Counted from the first letter of the stretch, positions 1 through 9,326 are shown. The stretch: DNA of 64,000 bases from Singulisphaera acidiphila DSM 18658 (GCF_000242455.2 NC_019892.1:6706744-6770743); one strand, 5' to 3'. The notes: generated from the letters alone by a model not told the origin. Translations and numbers: made by a program.

Positions 1-311
1 AGGACGGCGATCCCGCCGGCTTGCACCTCCAACTCCAGCGTTGCGGTCGTCAGCGACTTGTCCCAGTGAAGCCGGCTGTAAACTCGGGAAACCACCTCCA
101 TGTTTTGCACCGAGGTGCGCGTCCGGGCAAATCCGTCGCGGACCGTGGCCCCGGCTCCCTGAACCCCTCGCTTGATCGCTCGACCGGTTTCATCAAGGAC
201 CTCGCCCACTTTCTCGGCCGGACTTGGCTGCTGCGCCAGGCTCAGGGCGCTACCGGTTACCACCGACAGACCGAGTGCGGCGGCCGCGAGTCGTGAATTC
301 AAGTGAGTCAT
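1..311 (-). CDS. BON-domain secreted protein, 3' end cut by the window edge
   Basis: About 103 residues are visible and the gene runs off the left edge. The start ATG at 311 follows a GAGG/AAGGA Shine-Dalgarno region. The amino end is a signal peptide (short polar start, then AAAALGLSVVTGSALSLAQQ). The rest resembles the BON-domain protein at 1785-2342: both have an amphipathic segment with EKVGE or VREKF-like stretches, then SRLHWDKSLTTATLELEV here against ARLHGDKTFDANKIELHV there. BON domains bind phospholipid or stabilise envelope proteins in the periplasm (family knowledge). Its start overlaps by ATGA the stop of a doubtful upstream ORF at 308-994. The role of this copy is unknown. Confidence 0.75.
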   Translation of the reverse strand, partial: MTHLNSRLAAAALGLSVVTGSALSLAQQPSPAEKVGEVLDETGRAIKRGVQGAGATVRDGFARTRTSVQNMEVVSRVYSRLHWDKSLTTATLELEVQAGGIAV

Positions 312-994
312 GATCCTTCATCCTCTTGCCATTTCCAAAGTGACGGGAAAACCCGCCGTAAACGTAAACGGTCGCCTTTCGCGAACCCTGGCGGTGGCCG
401 TGAATCGCGGTGGACGTTGACTTCGCTCTGGAATGCAGATGGTGTGCCGGATTCGTTCAAGGCTGGTCCACCCGATTCAGGTTGAGCCATTCCTCTGAGT
501 CGAGGTGTCCCCCCGCCTGCTGCGTGGGCAGGCCCAGAGCGGGAAGTCGCCGTTGAGGGGGAGCAGAGTTGCGCCTGCTTTTGAGAAAGGGGGCGGCCAT
601 CCACAACCCGAACTCGTCCCTTTGACGCCGATGGGCCGATGGTGAGGTGGGCACGAGGAACGGCCGGTACGGCCTCTCCATGAACCCGGATCTCGGCCGT
701 TCCGATCACCCGAACGAGGGCTGCCGGAATCGCCGCCAAGACCATCACTCCCCCCACCGAGTCGACGATCGCAGGCGCTGACCAGGGGCCGCAACTCCCT
801 CGGGCCGTCACCCCTTCTGCGACGACCTGGCCGCGAGTCTCATCATACCGAAGTGCCACGGCCAGGGCCGGACCGCCGCCAGCGATCTCCTCGGACTTGG
901 GTCTCCAGCGATTCAGGCCCCCTCGCGCCATGGCCGGTGTCAGAGGATCCCCTGGCGCCCAGTTCCAACTTGCGACAGTGTACAGCATGTTCAC
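308..994 (-). CDS. Doubtful 228-residue hypothetical protein
   Basis: This open frame ends with an ATGA overlap onto the BON gene start at 311, an arrangement typical of translational coupling. Its first 120 residues have an A/V/G-rich, coding-like composition, including a VGGVMVLAAIPAALVRVIG segment. The last 100 residues look random (many S, P and R), there is no good ribosome binding site before the ATG at 994, and I recognise no family. It may be a chance frame in high-GC DNA or a decayed gene. It is listed mainly so that the ATGA overlap is not lost. Confidence 0.22.
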   Translation of the reverse strand: MNMLYTVASWNWAPGDPLTPAMARGGLNRWRPKSEEIAGGGPALAVALRYDETRGQVVAEGVTARGSCGPWSAPAIVDSVGGVMVLAAIPAALVRVIGTAEIRVHGEAVPAVPRAHLTIGPSASKGRVRVVDGRPLSQKQAQLCSPSTATSRSGPAHAAGGGTPRLRGMAQPESGGPALNESGTPSAFQSEVNVHRDSRPPPGFAKGDRLRLRRVFPSLWKWQEDEGS

Positions 995-1784
995 ACCTCT
1001 TGATTGAATTCGGTTCAGTCGCTCCTCGATCGATCTTCGACATGATGCTTGCCGCTCCGGGTGGCGAGGTTGGAGCCGCAGTCGGCGTGCCGCGGTGGAC
1101 CTCTTCCTGAGGCCGGTTATGCATCTCGGTCGCTCTGGTCTTGCCAGGGAAAGGATTCAAGTTGCGAAGACCTTGGTGGTCGGCCGGAATCCATGGCATG
1201 TGACAGGTCCGCAGACCGTCCAAGCGGGGCCGAACCTCCTCCCAAGCTGCGAATTCCCCAACGTCCGAAGACTGGAAAGTTCGACTGATAGAGAGAGGAC
1301 AACTGCCGAACTCTTCACCCCTCCTTGGACTCGGCTGGGCACCCTTGGCTCCCTCTTCAAGCATCCATTTGTAAAAAACGACCTCCAACGGATTCCGCGT
1401 TCCCTTGAATGATGTATGAAGGGGAATCCGCTGGATGTTGTTGCGACCTCATATTTTGACGCTATTGGGCGACGTGCGTTCACTGAAATTGCATGATTTA
1501 TGCCCCATGTTCAGAGATGACGAATTGTAAGGATATTCTCCTGCAATGCCAGCGCATTGAGCCGATCCGGGGAGTGTCGTACGGGACAAAGCGGCCTTCG
1601 AGAACCTTGGGGTTGGCCCAATGACCCGCGTGATCGTCGATATCGGCATTCATGCTTTCACTCCCGAGCAAGTCGGACAGATCTGTGGTCTTGGATAGCC
1701 CGATATCCCAAAGAGTGGGGCCGTGCCACGAGGACAGGCCGGGATCGACGGGGCGTAGCTTGGGACGAGAAGGGAGCCGAGGTG
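995..1784. other. Gene-poor stretch, no gene recognised
   Basis: Only short overlapping frames of unbiased composition occur here, none with a recognisable motif or a good ribosome binding site. Promoters for the two flanking BON-domain genes presumably lie inside, but I could not pick a convincing pair of -35 and -10 boxes. Confidence 0.5.
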
Positions 1785-2342
1785 ATGGAGAAACGTGGTG
1801 GTCCGGCCAGGGGTGAGAATGACGCCGGGGACGATGCGAACGCAGCACCGTCGCGGACGCGGTGGACGATTGCCGGGATCCTGCTTGGGCTTGGAGCGGC
1901 GGGCTGGGCCGGTCTCGCCCGAGAGCGGGGGGGAGCGAGCGAGGGCCTTGGGAGTGCCGTCGAGACCCTTGCGGCAGGCGTCCATGACGCTACGGAAACC
2001 GTGCGGGAAAAATTCGCCGCAGTCCAGTCCTCAGCTCGTAACCTCGGGATCGAGCAGCAGGTCTCGGCTCGGCTCCACGGCGACAAAACCTTCGACGCCA
2101 ACAAGATCGAGCTTCACGTCGAGGAGGAAGGGACGGCGGTCCTCAGGGGATTGGTGCCGGACGCCGCAGCCAAGGAAAGGGCCGTTGAGTTGACTCAGGA
2201 CACCAAGGGAGTCCTCAAAGTCATCGACCACCTTGCGGTCGTTCCCAAACCCAGGATCATCTCCGTTCCTCAGGCGGAACTGAAAGCCGATGTCATCGAA
2301 TCGGTTCCCGCAGTCGCAGCGCGACCTCGACCGATACGATAA
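1785..2342 (+). CDS. BON-domain membrane-anchored protein
   Basis: A protein of 185 residues. The ATG at 1785 is preceded by AGGGAG at 1771, eight bases upstream; the frame stays open further 5' but has no better start. After a charged, polar amino end there is one membrane segment (about residues 26-45, WTIAGILLGLGAAGWAGLA). A helical linker follows, then a BON domain at about residues 90-150 with the alternating alpha/beta pattern and the conserved glycine in VLRGLVPD. The tail is rich in V, P and R. BON domains usually sit in the periplasm and contact membrane or envelope partners. It is paralogous to the truncated protein at 1-311 on the other strand. The partner is unknown. Confidence 0.8.
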   Translation: MEKRGGPARGENDAGDDANAAPSRTRWTIAGILLGLGAAGWAGLARERGGASEGLGSAVETLAAGVHDATETVREKFAAVQSSARNLGIEQQVSARLHGDKTFDANKIELHVEEEGTAVLRGLVPDAAAKERAVELTQDTKGVLKVIDHLAVVPKPRIISVPQAELKADVIESVPAVAARPRPIR

Positions 2343-2442
2343 TCTAGGTGAGGGGGAACAACGGCGGTCGATCGCTCATGTACAGAATCACTGAGCTTGC
2401 TGGCTCATTCCAGGGGATCCGGAGTCGCCATTCCTAGGGACC

Positions 2443-2475
2443 GCGGGCGACCCGCCCGCAATTTATTTAAATTTA
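2443..2475 (+). terminator. Putative intrinsic terminator after the BON gene
   Basis: GCGGGCG (2443-2449) pairs with CGCCCGC (2453-2459) across a three-base loop. An A/T-only tail (AATTTATTTAAATTT) follows, unusual in this GC-rich DNA. It lies 100 bp after the BON stop. The rest of 2343-2681 holds no gene. Confidence 0.6.
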
Positions 2476-2681
2476 ATGAATTTTCCAAGCATTGAATTTT
2501 GGGTTTCAGAATCTCGATCTCAACTGAAGCCAGAAGCAGGCAAGACACCTGCCGGCCCAGGAATGGCGACCCCGTGAACTCTTGCCTGGTACGGGTGGTA
2601 CCGGCTTGAAACCTTGCGCCCCAATGCGTCTAATGGAGCCGTCTACGACGTTTGTCGTTAGCCGCCGTTGAGGATGCGGGT

Positions 2682-4619
2682 ATGCGAATCGGTCCGATTC
2701 TCGAACGGGAATTGATCCTCTTGGTGCGTCGTAAGACGGCATTCTTCGATCGTTATTTCGCGATTGCTTTGGAATTTGCGGTTATCTTGGGCGCGGCCTG
2801 GGTCTGGGATCGATGGGAGTGGGACCGACGTTCGCTCGTGGGGATCTCATCGTTCGCCCTCACGCTCTTTGTCCTGACGGTTGGCGTGCTTGGTACAGTG
2901 ACGATTAGCCTGGTCATTCCCCAGATTGCGATGGCCATTGCATCGGAACGTGATCGGAAGACGCTGGATGCGTTATTGGCGACGCGACTCTCCGCTCTTG
3001 GGATTGTCCTGGGGACATTGGCGGCGGGATTGGTTCGGTGGGCGAATGGGCTAGCCACGATCGTTCCGGTCCTCGTTTTGTTGGTCCTGTTCGGGGGCGT
3101 CGACCCTCGATTGATCCTGCTCGCCGGAGTGGGGCTTGCATCGACGGCCTTTGCCCTGGCGGCCATGGCTGTCGTGGCTTCGATCGTGGCTCGGACGGCG
3201 CGCGGGGCGACGGCCTTGGCGTTCTCACTGATGTCCCTTTGGATTGCCTTGCCGATTACCATCTTGGTTGCGAAGTCTCGGCTATGGCCGTCCGGTCCCG
3301 AGTGGATCGTCAAGATCGCCATCAGTTTGCTCTTGAGCAGCCCGTTCGGAGTGCTTGCCAACCTGAGTGGAATGGTTCGGATAGGAAGCCCGATTCAGGC
3401 GGTCTGGCGGATGATCACGTGGGAGTTGATCGGCGGTTTGCTACTCGTTGTCTGGGCGATTTGGCAGCTTCGCGCTCAGTCGCGTGCCCACTATGACGAG
3501 GAGACCCGGATCGCGGGACGGAGGATCCGTCGTGCCACGAATTGGCGATTGCCACGCCCCCCATGTGGCGATGATCCCGTGCTCTGGAACGCAATTTATG
3601 CCAACCGGACTGCGAGTCCTTTCGCGCGTGGGCTTGGTCATCTGATCAACATCGTCTTGATTGGTCTCATTGTCGCGGTCATGGCCTGGTTTGCGAAGCC
3701 CGCCTTTAAGGAGCTGGCCAATCGAGGGTACAGGGCGGCCCCTGAGGCCTTCACGATGCCGGATGTGAATCCGTTTGGGCGTGCGGTAGCCGAGATGTTT
3801 GGCATACCGGCAGGGGGGCCGGCACCAGGCCAGGCCCGACTCGAATTCAACCTGGTCCTGAAAAGCTTCTCGGCCTGCTTCGCCATTTTCTACGGATGGG
3901 CCATGTTCGCGGGCGCTTTGGGGAGTATGTGGGCGGAGTGGGAACGCGACACCTGGTTGGGCCTGATCGCCACTCCACTCTCCGGGTGGGAGATTCTTCG
4001 GGCGAAGATGTTGGGAGCGTTCATCCGGACCCGCCCCGCGCTTTACTTGCTGATTGGACTCTGGACCGTCGGGATTATGGCTGGTGCTGTCCACCCCTTC
4101 GGTTTCATCGCCGCGCTGGTGGGAATGGTCGTGATTGGGGGATTCTCTGCGGCGATCGGCGTTTATGCGTGCTTGATGGCCAATGGACGAAGGAATGGCA
4201 TCAGTATCAGTGCGGTTGTGCCGAATCTGTTCTGTTTCTGCGGGTTGGCGATCATGCTGCCTGGACGTTGGAGTGTCCTGATTGCGGCCGCTTCTCCTTC
4301 ATTTCTCGCGTTTAGCTCGCTGTTTTCCTATGAGGACGTTCATACCATGATCCACGGCGGTGTGCTGCCCACCTACGCTGGTTCGTCCCTCTACAAGCCG
4401 GGGCTCGAAGCGCGGTGGGTGCTGGCGCTCTGGCTGATTGGCACACTGGCCCAGGCCGTTGGAACCCTCGCGCTCATGCGGGCTATGTCCCGCGGATTCG
4501 ACGCAACTGTGGGGCGGCCGACTCGGCCAAGCCCGTTGGCCGAGAAGCCGTCGAGACAAGGCGTTGAGGAAGTGCCTCTCGCGGAGAGCCTCGGGATGGC
4601 TGCGCACGCCGACGGCTGA
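2682..4619 (+). CDS. ABC-2 type transporter permease, large two-module form
   Basis: A protein of 645 residues from ATG 2682 (AGG eight bases upstream; a TTG at 2652 is possible but less likely). It has two six-helix-like halves. The first begins with a cytoplasmic helix (ILERELILLVRRK) and has hydrophobic segments up to about residue 280. A hydrophilic loop of about 45 residues follows, then a second set of segments with an extracellular loop at about residues 340-400. The stretch IASERDRKTLDALLATRLS is the typical coupling segment of ABC-2 permeases. Such proteins export lipids, polysaccharides or drugs together with a separate ATPase. No ATPase gene is adjacent, so it must work with one encoded elsewhere. 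The substrate cannot be read from sequence. Confidence 0.8.
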   Translation: MRIGPILERELILLVRRKTAFFDRYFAIALEFAVILGAAWVWDRWEWDRRSLVGISSFALTLFVLTVGVLGTVTISLVIPQIAMAIASERDRKTLDALLATRLSALGIVLGTLAAGLVRWANGLATIVPVLVLLVLFGGVDPRLILLAGVGLASTAFALAAMAVVASIVARTARGATALAFSLMSLWIALPITILVAKSRLWPSGPEWIVKIAISLLLSSPFGVLANLSGMVRIGSPIQAVWRMITWELIGGLLLVVWAIWQLRAQSRAHYDEETRIAGRRIRRATNWRLPRPPCGDDPVLWNAIYANRTASPFARGLGHLINIVLIGLIVAVMAWFAKPAFKELANRGYRAAPEAFTMPDVNPFGRAVAEMFGIPAGGPAPGQARLEFNLVLKSFSACFAIFYGWAMFAGALGSMWAEWERDTWLGLIATPLSGWEILRAKMLGAFIRTRPALYLLIGLWTVGIMAGAVHPFGFIAALVGMVVIGGFSAAIGVYACLMANGRRNGISISAVVPNLFCFCGLAIMLPGRWSVLIAAASPSFLAFSSLFSYEDVHTMIHGGVLPTYAGSSLYKPGLEARWVLALWLIGTLAQAVGTLALMRAMSRGFDATVGRPTRPSPLAEKPSRQGVEEVPLAESLGMAAHADG

Positions 4620-4637
4620 AAGCTCGGGGGAACCGGC

Positions 4638-5945
4638 TCAGTCGTCCTCTTCGAGTTCGAGCACACCATCCTGGCACATCCGGTTGGCCTGGAGTGCGAG
4701 CTTTTGGCGGGCGGTTTCGAGGTCAGCGGGAAGTGAGCCGGGCGTGATCTCCTCGAGGACTCGAAGGGCGGCGGCGGGGCGCTGGCGGTCGCGAATTAGG
4801 ACCTGTGCGAGCTTGAGACGAACTCTTGTCGATGCGTCGGGGTAGTAGCGGCAGTGGTCGCGCATCAGACGGATCGCGTCTGATTCGGCCCCGCATGAGC
4901 TGAGGGCTTTGATCAACCCGAAGAGTTCGGCCTGCGTGGGCCAGTTGACCAGCGTTCGTGCGGACTTATCGTAGGCGACCAGCGCACCGGCGATATCCCC
5001 CTTGTCGATGAGGGTACGGACCCGCCGGACGGCCGTCGCTGCGCGATCCTCGGCGCTGGGGCCATCCACGGGACCATCGCCGTTGGTCGCTTTGTCGCGT
5101 GCCTTTGCCTTCAGATTGGCCTTGAGGCTGGAGCGGAGGGCCTGTTTTTCGCGAGCGAGCCGTTCCCCACGCTCGTTCCATTCGTGGGTGAGCGTGGCTC
5201 GCTTCTTGCGGAGTGAGAATAAGTCCCACCCTTCGCAATCAACGAGTCCAGCCTTGAGTAAGGTGAACGCGACCACCGCACCCCAGAATGCGCCGGAGAG
5301 GTGGCCGATCTCCGTGACCATGACTTGATTGCCGAGCGATCCCCAGACCACCAAGCCGAAAATCTGCTGCCCGATGTAGAACAAGGCGACCGTGGTGTAG
5401 TAGAGATCCCAATGATAGACGAATGCGCGGAATCCGATCAGCAGGATGACCGTGCAGTTCAGTTCGTTCCTCGGGGCCCAGATCATGCAGGTCGCAAGTA
5501 AGCCATAGACGACGGCCGAGGCCCCTGCCGCATGTCCGTCCATCCCCGATTTCATTAACAGGAGTTGCAAACAGGCGCCGTGGAGGGTGCCGATGGCCAG
5601 ATAGGTGAGCAGATACTTGATTGGACCGAGCTTCCCCTCGACCACGATTCCAAAGGCCCAGAGAAACAGCATGTTCCCGGCCAGGTGTCCGAGTCCATAG
5701 TGCAGGAAGTTGTGCGTCACCCACTGGAGCGGGTGCAGGCGTCCGTCGCCCAACGCCAGCGCATACCGATCGAACAAGGAGACGGCTTCGACGCTCTCGA
5801 TCACCTCGTCGTTCTCATCCAGCAAGACAACGTTCGAGGCGGGCGGGATGACAAACAGGAGCGCAACGTTCAGCACGATCAACACGACCGTGACATAGGG
5901 CCAGTGGTAGATCGGTGCGTCGGTACCGGTTGGAATGACGATCAT
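4638..5945 (-). CDS. Rhomboid-family intramembrane serine protease with helical-repeat tail
   Basis: A protein of 435 residues from ATG 5945 (a TTG at 5957 is an alternative). About six membrane segments lie between residues 15 and 235. The catalytic serine is in GASAVVYG (Ser143) and the catalytic histidine in GHLSGAFWG (His215). HLAGNMLFLWAFG matches the conserved rhomboid HxxxN region. Rhomboids cut transmembrane helices within the bilayer. After the membrane domain comes a charged K/R/E-rich linker (about 240-300) and then a soluble helical region to the end with TPR-like spacing (DKGDIAGALVAYD, LAQVLIRDRQRPAAALRVLEE). The gene is convergent with the ABC permease, with 18 bp between the stops. 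The tail may recruit substrates (inference). Confidence 0.88.
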   Translation of the reverse strand: MIVIPTGTDAPIYHWPYVTVVLIVLNVALLFVIPPASNVVLLDENDEVIESVEAVSLFDRYALALGDGRLHPLQWVTHNFLHYGLGHLAGNMLFLWAFGIVVEGKLGPIKYLLTYLAIGTLHGACLQLLLMKSGMDGHAAGASAVVYGLLATCMIWAPRNELNCTVILLIGFRAFVYHWDLYYTTVALFYIGQQIFGLVVWGSLGNQVMVTEIGHLSGAFWGAVVAFTLLKAGLVDCEGWDLFSLRKKRATLTHEWNERGERLAREKQALRSSLKANLKAKARDKATNGDGPVDGPSAEDRAATAVRRVRTLIDKGDIAGALVAYDKSARTLVNWPTQAELFGLIKALSSCGAESDAIRLMRDHCRYYPDASTRVRLKLAQVLIRDRQRPAAALRVLEEITPGSLPADLETARQKLALQANRMCQDGVLELEEDD

Positions 5946-6277
5946 AAGCAGGCTCAAGAGGGGGCGGGCCGAACGGATTTCTCGAGAAGATTACCATAAG
6001 GTTTATTGGGAACCGAGACGTCTTGTGGGTGAGCATGTTTGATGAAGATGCCTTTTGTGCGTTGACTCCTCGCGACCCAATCGATAGTTTGCGGCACGGG
6101 CTTCGCCTTGGGAACGCCTTTGATGTGGATTCTTGGAAAGAGAACGCATTCCCCCCCCCTCCATAATATTCAATGGAATTATCGTTGCATTCGGGTGATT
6201 CTCATTTAATTCAGTCAAGAGCGGGTGGGTCGACTGCGAGTAAATTAGCACCTTTTGGAATCAGGAAGGACGTCTTC

Positions 6278-6883
6278 ATGCAGTTCCAATTCTCCCTCAA
6301 GGCGTCGGCCGCTTCGGTTGGGCTGATCTTCGGCTTCCTGGCGAGTTCCGGGTGTGGCGGCGCGGTTCCGGCACCGAAAGCGTTTATCGCGTACCATTCC
6401 CCGTCGGGCCGGTTCTCGTGTGACTATCCCCAGGGATGGGAGGCGGAAGGCGCCGGGAAGCCGGACTCACCCAATGCGTGGGCCAAGTTCAGCAAGGGAC
6501 ATGCGGCGATCCGGGTCGAGGCGGACCTGGCCGGTTCGCTTTTTGGCGATATGGCCAAGTCGTCGGGTGCCATGTTCGGGGGCGAGGAAGAACCGCCGGT
6601 GGCCAGGATTCACCCGATGGGTGAACGGCAGATGAAGGAGGATTTCACCAACTATACTGAGCGGGAGCCGAAGCCGTTCCAGTCCAAGGGAATCGGCGAA
6701 GGACGGCGGTCGACCTTCATCGCCGACCAGACGCTTGGGGGCAAAGTCTATGGTTACCGGGCAACCTTGCTTGCCAACGACCGTCGAATCACGGTGATCT
6801 GCACCTGCCCCGCGACCAACTGGAAGACCCTCAAGCCGGCATTTGAGACTGTGGTCGCCAGTGTCCGTCAGGGCGGCTCATGA
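6278..6883 (+). CDS. Predicted lipoprotein of unknown function
   Basis: A protein of 201 residues from ATG 6278, with AGGAAGGA seven bases upstream. The amino end has a signal peptide ending in SSGC (Cys26), a loose lipobox, so lipid anchoring is likely but not certain. The body starts with YHSPSGRFSCDYPQGWE, the style of opening seen in PsbP-like or DUF1795-like folds that begin with a short soluble beta domain, and ends with WKTLKPAFETVVASVR, also typical of that group. I place it there only tentatively. It stands alone, with a strong hairpin immediately downstream. Confidence 0.7.
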   Translation: MQFQFSLKASAASVGLIFGFLASSGCGGAVPAPKAFIAYHSPSGRFSCDYPQGWEAEGAGKPDSPNAWAKFSKGHAAIRVEADLAGSLFGDMAKSSGAMFGGEEEPPVARIHPMGERQMKEDFTNYTEREPKPFQSKGIGEGRRSTFIADQTLGGKVYGYRATLLANDRRITVICTCPATNWKTLKPAFETVVASVRQGGS

Positions 6884-6895
6884 GTCGATATCGGA

Positions 6896-6934
6896 AACCC
6901 TCGACTCTCAGAGAGTGTGTGAGAGTCGAGGGTT
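6896..6934. terminator. Perfect 15-bp inverted repeat between convergent genes
   Basis: AACCCTCGACTCTCA (6896-6910) is exactly complementary to TGAGAGTCGAGGGTT (6920-6934), with a nine-base loop. It lies between the stop of the lipoprotein gene and the stop of the glycerophosphodiesterase gene, so it probably ends transcription from both sides, although neither side has a long T tract. Confidence 0.65.
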
Positions 6935-6963
6935 CGCCGACCTGCTTCGAGACGAAGGGGGCT

Positions 6964-7761
6964 TTATTGCCCAAGCTGCTGTTTGAGCCATTCGGCCTTG
7001 TTGGTGGTGATCGCGCCGACGCCGGCATCGATCATCCTACGAGCTTCGGTGGGATCGTCGACGGTCCACACGTAGAGCTCGAGCCCCGCATCCTTCTTGA
7101 TTTTCTGGGCGAGCTGGCGGTCGAGCGGTCCTTTGGCCGCGAGGTCGAGTCCGTCAGCCTTGATCGACTTGGCCTTGGCGATCAAGTCCTCGACGCTCGG
7201 AGTCCAGGCCTTCGTTTCCTTGTCTTGCTTAAAGCTCGCGAGGTAGAACGCCTTGAGCTCCGGGAGTTGTCGCTTGGATTCGGCGACGGCATCGGCCTGG
7301 AAGCTGATGACGGCGAGCTGCTCCGGTTTCTTGCCCGACTGGCGGACCGCCTTTACCAAGGCCGGGATTGCCTCGGCACCCACTTTGACCTCGATGAAAC
7401 AACGGGCTCCTGAGGGGATCGTCGCCAGGGCCTCCTCAAGCCTGGGCAATTTCTCCGCCGACCACTTCGACCCCTTCCAGCTCCCGGCATCAAGCGTTCG
7501 CAGCTCGTCCCAGTCGCTCTCCTTGATTTTCTTCGAGACACCCGTGGTCCGTTTCGTGTCGGCATCGTGACAGACAACCAGGGTTCCATCCTTCGACAAG
7601 TGAACGTCGAGCTCGATGGCGGGGACCTTCCGTTCCCAGGCCAGCCGGAACGCGGCCAGCGTGTTCTCCGGAGCATCCGCCGACTCGCCGCGATGAGCAA
7701 TCAATTCCACCGGCGCACTCCCGGCCAGAAGGAGCATCAGTAACCCAGAATACCAGACCAT
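6964..7761 (-). CDS. Secreted glycerophosphodiester phosphodiesterase
   Basis: A protein of 265 residues from ATG 7761 (GGGAG about eight bases upstream). A signal peptide covers residues 1-18. The TIM-barrel signature is complete: HRGESADAPENTLAAF with the catalytic His and metal-binding Glu, then ELDVHLSKDGTLVVCHD with the second catalytic His and metal ligands. The end, YVWTVDDPTEARRMIDAGVGAITTN, is also typical of the family. It should release glycerol 3-phosphate and an alcohol from deacylated phospholipids outside the cytoplasm. It is smaller than periplasmic GlpQ and closer in size to UgpQ, but carries a signal peptide. Confidence 0.92.
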   Translation of the reverse strand: MVWYSGLLMLLLAGSAPVELIAHRGESADAPENTLAAFRLAWERKVPAIELDVHLSKDGTLVVCHDADTKRTTGVSKKIKESDWDELRTLDAGSWKGSKWSAEKLPRLEEALATIPSGARCFIEVKVGAEAIPALVKAVRQSGKKPEQLAVISFQADAVAESKRQLPELKAFYLASFKQDKETKAWTPSVEDLIAKAKSIKADGLDLAAKGPLDRQLAQKIKKDAGLELYVWTVDDPTEARRMIDAGVGAITTNKAEWLKQQLGQ

Positions 7762-8252
7762 CGTAACCACTCCCGGAGAGCAAGGACGACTCGGAACAGC
7801 CCGGGTTAAGAACCCCCAAATGGGACCGCTCCCCAACTGTTGCCTTCTCTATAACCCGCTCCGACCACGATCGCCAGGCCGCTTCGCGGCTCGACAAGCG
7901 AATAGAAAACCCAGCCTATCATCAGGCGATTCAGAAGGCGTGAAGAGAATAAGTGGGTTCGCAGGCTCCAGAGTATGGCCGCCAGGCCGAATTCCCGGGG
8001 CTTGGCGATAGGTTCTTGTGATTCCGATCGGGATAGTAGATATTTGGTGCCGAACCGGGCGGCATCGTTCCTCGGGACATGTTGGCTCTATTTCGTTGCG
8101 GAGCCTGTTGGACTCGCGTATTGTCCGGGGATCGGGTTTCTTTTTTTTTGCCGCACTCGGGACTTGGCTCTACGACCTGACGCATTGATCTTTTCAGACG
8201 GACGGCTAGAGGTTGTCTTTTTTTCTTCGAGTTTCAACCGAGGAGAACCGCG
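7762..8252. other. Intergenic stretch between divergent genes
   Basis: No gene is seen. The stretch contains a poly-T run at about 8149-8158 and a second at about 8216-8223, the latter just before the AGGAG of the next gene. Promoters for both flanking genes should lie here. Confidence 0.4.
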
Positions 8253-9326
8253 ATGCTGAAGACGCGAATCGTCTCGACCGCTCTCGCCGCAGTCGTGATG
8301 GCGGCTGGATCCGCCGGCGCTGCCGGTTTGTCCAAGGGGACGCCTGACTGGAAATCTGCGGGACCGCTCTCGTTTGGTCCGAAGGGCGTCCTGTTCCTTG
8401 CCGACTCGCAAGGCGCAGCGATCTTCGCGGTCGACACGGCCGACGTTCAGGCGGATTCGGCGGGAGGCCCCCTGAAGGTCGACGGCATCGATGAGAAAAT
8501 CGCCGCGCTGTTGGGGACGACCTCCAAGGGCATCGTGATCACCGACCTGGCCGTCAATCCGGCCTCGGGGAAGGCCTATCTGACCGTCGCCCGTGGCAAG
8601 GGCCCCGACGCCGCGCCGGTGCTCGTCCGGGTCGATCGCTCGGGTAAGACCGAGGTCGTCTCGCTCGAGGATGTGCCGTTTGCCAAGGCCAGCCTGCCGA
8701 ATCCGCCCACCAAGGAGAAGTCCAAGAGCGAGTCGATCACCGACCTGGCTTTCGTTGACGGCCGCGTGTTTGTCGCCGGTCTGTCCAACGAGGAGTTTGC
8801 TTCGCGACTGCTCTCGATTCCTTACCCGTTCGCGGACGCGAGCCAGGGAACGAGCGTCGAGATCTACCACGGTGCTCACGGTCGGTTTGAGACCGGTTCG
8901 CCGGTTCGGACGTTCGCCCCTTACCAGATCAAGGGGGAGTCGTTCCTGCTCGCGGCCTACACCTGCACGCCGTTGGTCAAGCTTCCCGTGGCTCAGCTCA
9001 AGCCGGGCACGCACGTGAAGGGGACGACGATCGCCGAACTCGGCAATCACAACAAGCCGCTCGACCTGATCGTCTATCAGAAGGGTGGTAAGGATTTCCT
9101 GCTGCTGACGAACAGTAGCCGAGGGGTTATGAAGATTCCGACCGAAAAGGTTGAGACCCAGCAGGGAATCACGAAGAAGGTCGCCGAGACGGATGGAATC
9201 GCTTACGAGAAGATCGAGGACCTCAAGGGGGTCACCCAACTCGACGAGCTCGACAAGGACCATGCGTTGATCCTCGTACAGACCCCGGCCGGTGCGCAGA
9301 ACCTCGAGACTATCGCCCTGCCATGA
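8253..9326 (+). CDS. Secreted protein with beta-propeller-like repeats, unknown function
   Basis: A protein of 357 residues from ATG 8253, with AGGAGAA five bases upstream. A clear signal peptide ends near AGSAGA-AG (about residue 23). The body has repeated short beta motifs such as GVLFLADSQGAAIFAVDT, ITDLAVNPASGKAYLTVAR, ITDLAFVDGRVFVAGL and DFLLLTNSSRGVMKIPT, spaced like propeller blades, with a conserved-looking CTPLVKLP region. No catalytic motif is visible. Its stop overlaps the start of the next gene by ATGA, so the two are translated together and probably act together in the periplasm or on the surface. Confidence 0.7.
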   Translation: MLKTRIVSTALAAVVMAAGSAGAAGLSKGTPDWKSAGPLSFGPKGVLFLADSQGAAIFAVDTADVQADSAGGPLKVDGIDEKIAALLGTTSKGIVITDLAVNPASGKAYLTVARGKGPDAAPVLVRVDRSGKTEVVSLEDVPFAKASLPNPPTKEKSKSESITDLAFVDGRVFVAGLSNEEFASRLLSIPYPFADASQGTSVEIYHGAHGRFETGSPVRTFAPYQIKGESFLLAAYTCTPLVKLPVAQLKPGTHVKGTTIAELGNHNKPLDLIVYQKGGKDFLLLTNSSRGVMKIPTEKVETQQGITKKVAETDGIAYEKIEDLKGVTQLDELDKDHALILVQTPAGAQNLETIALP

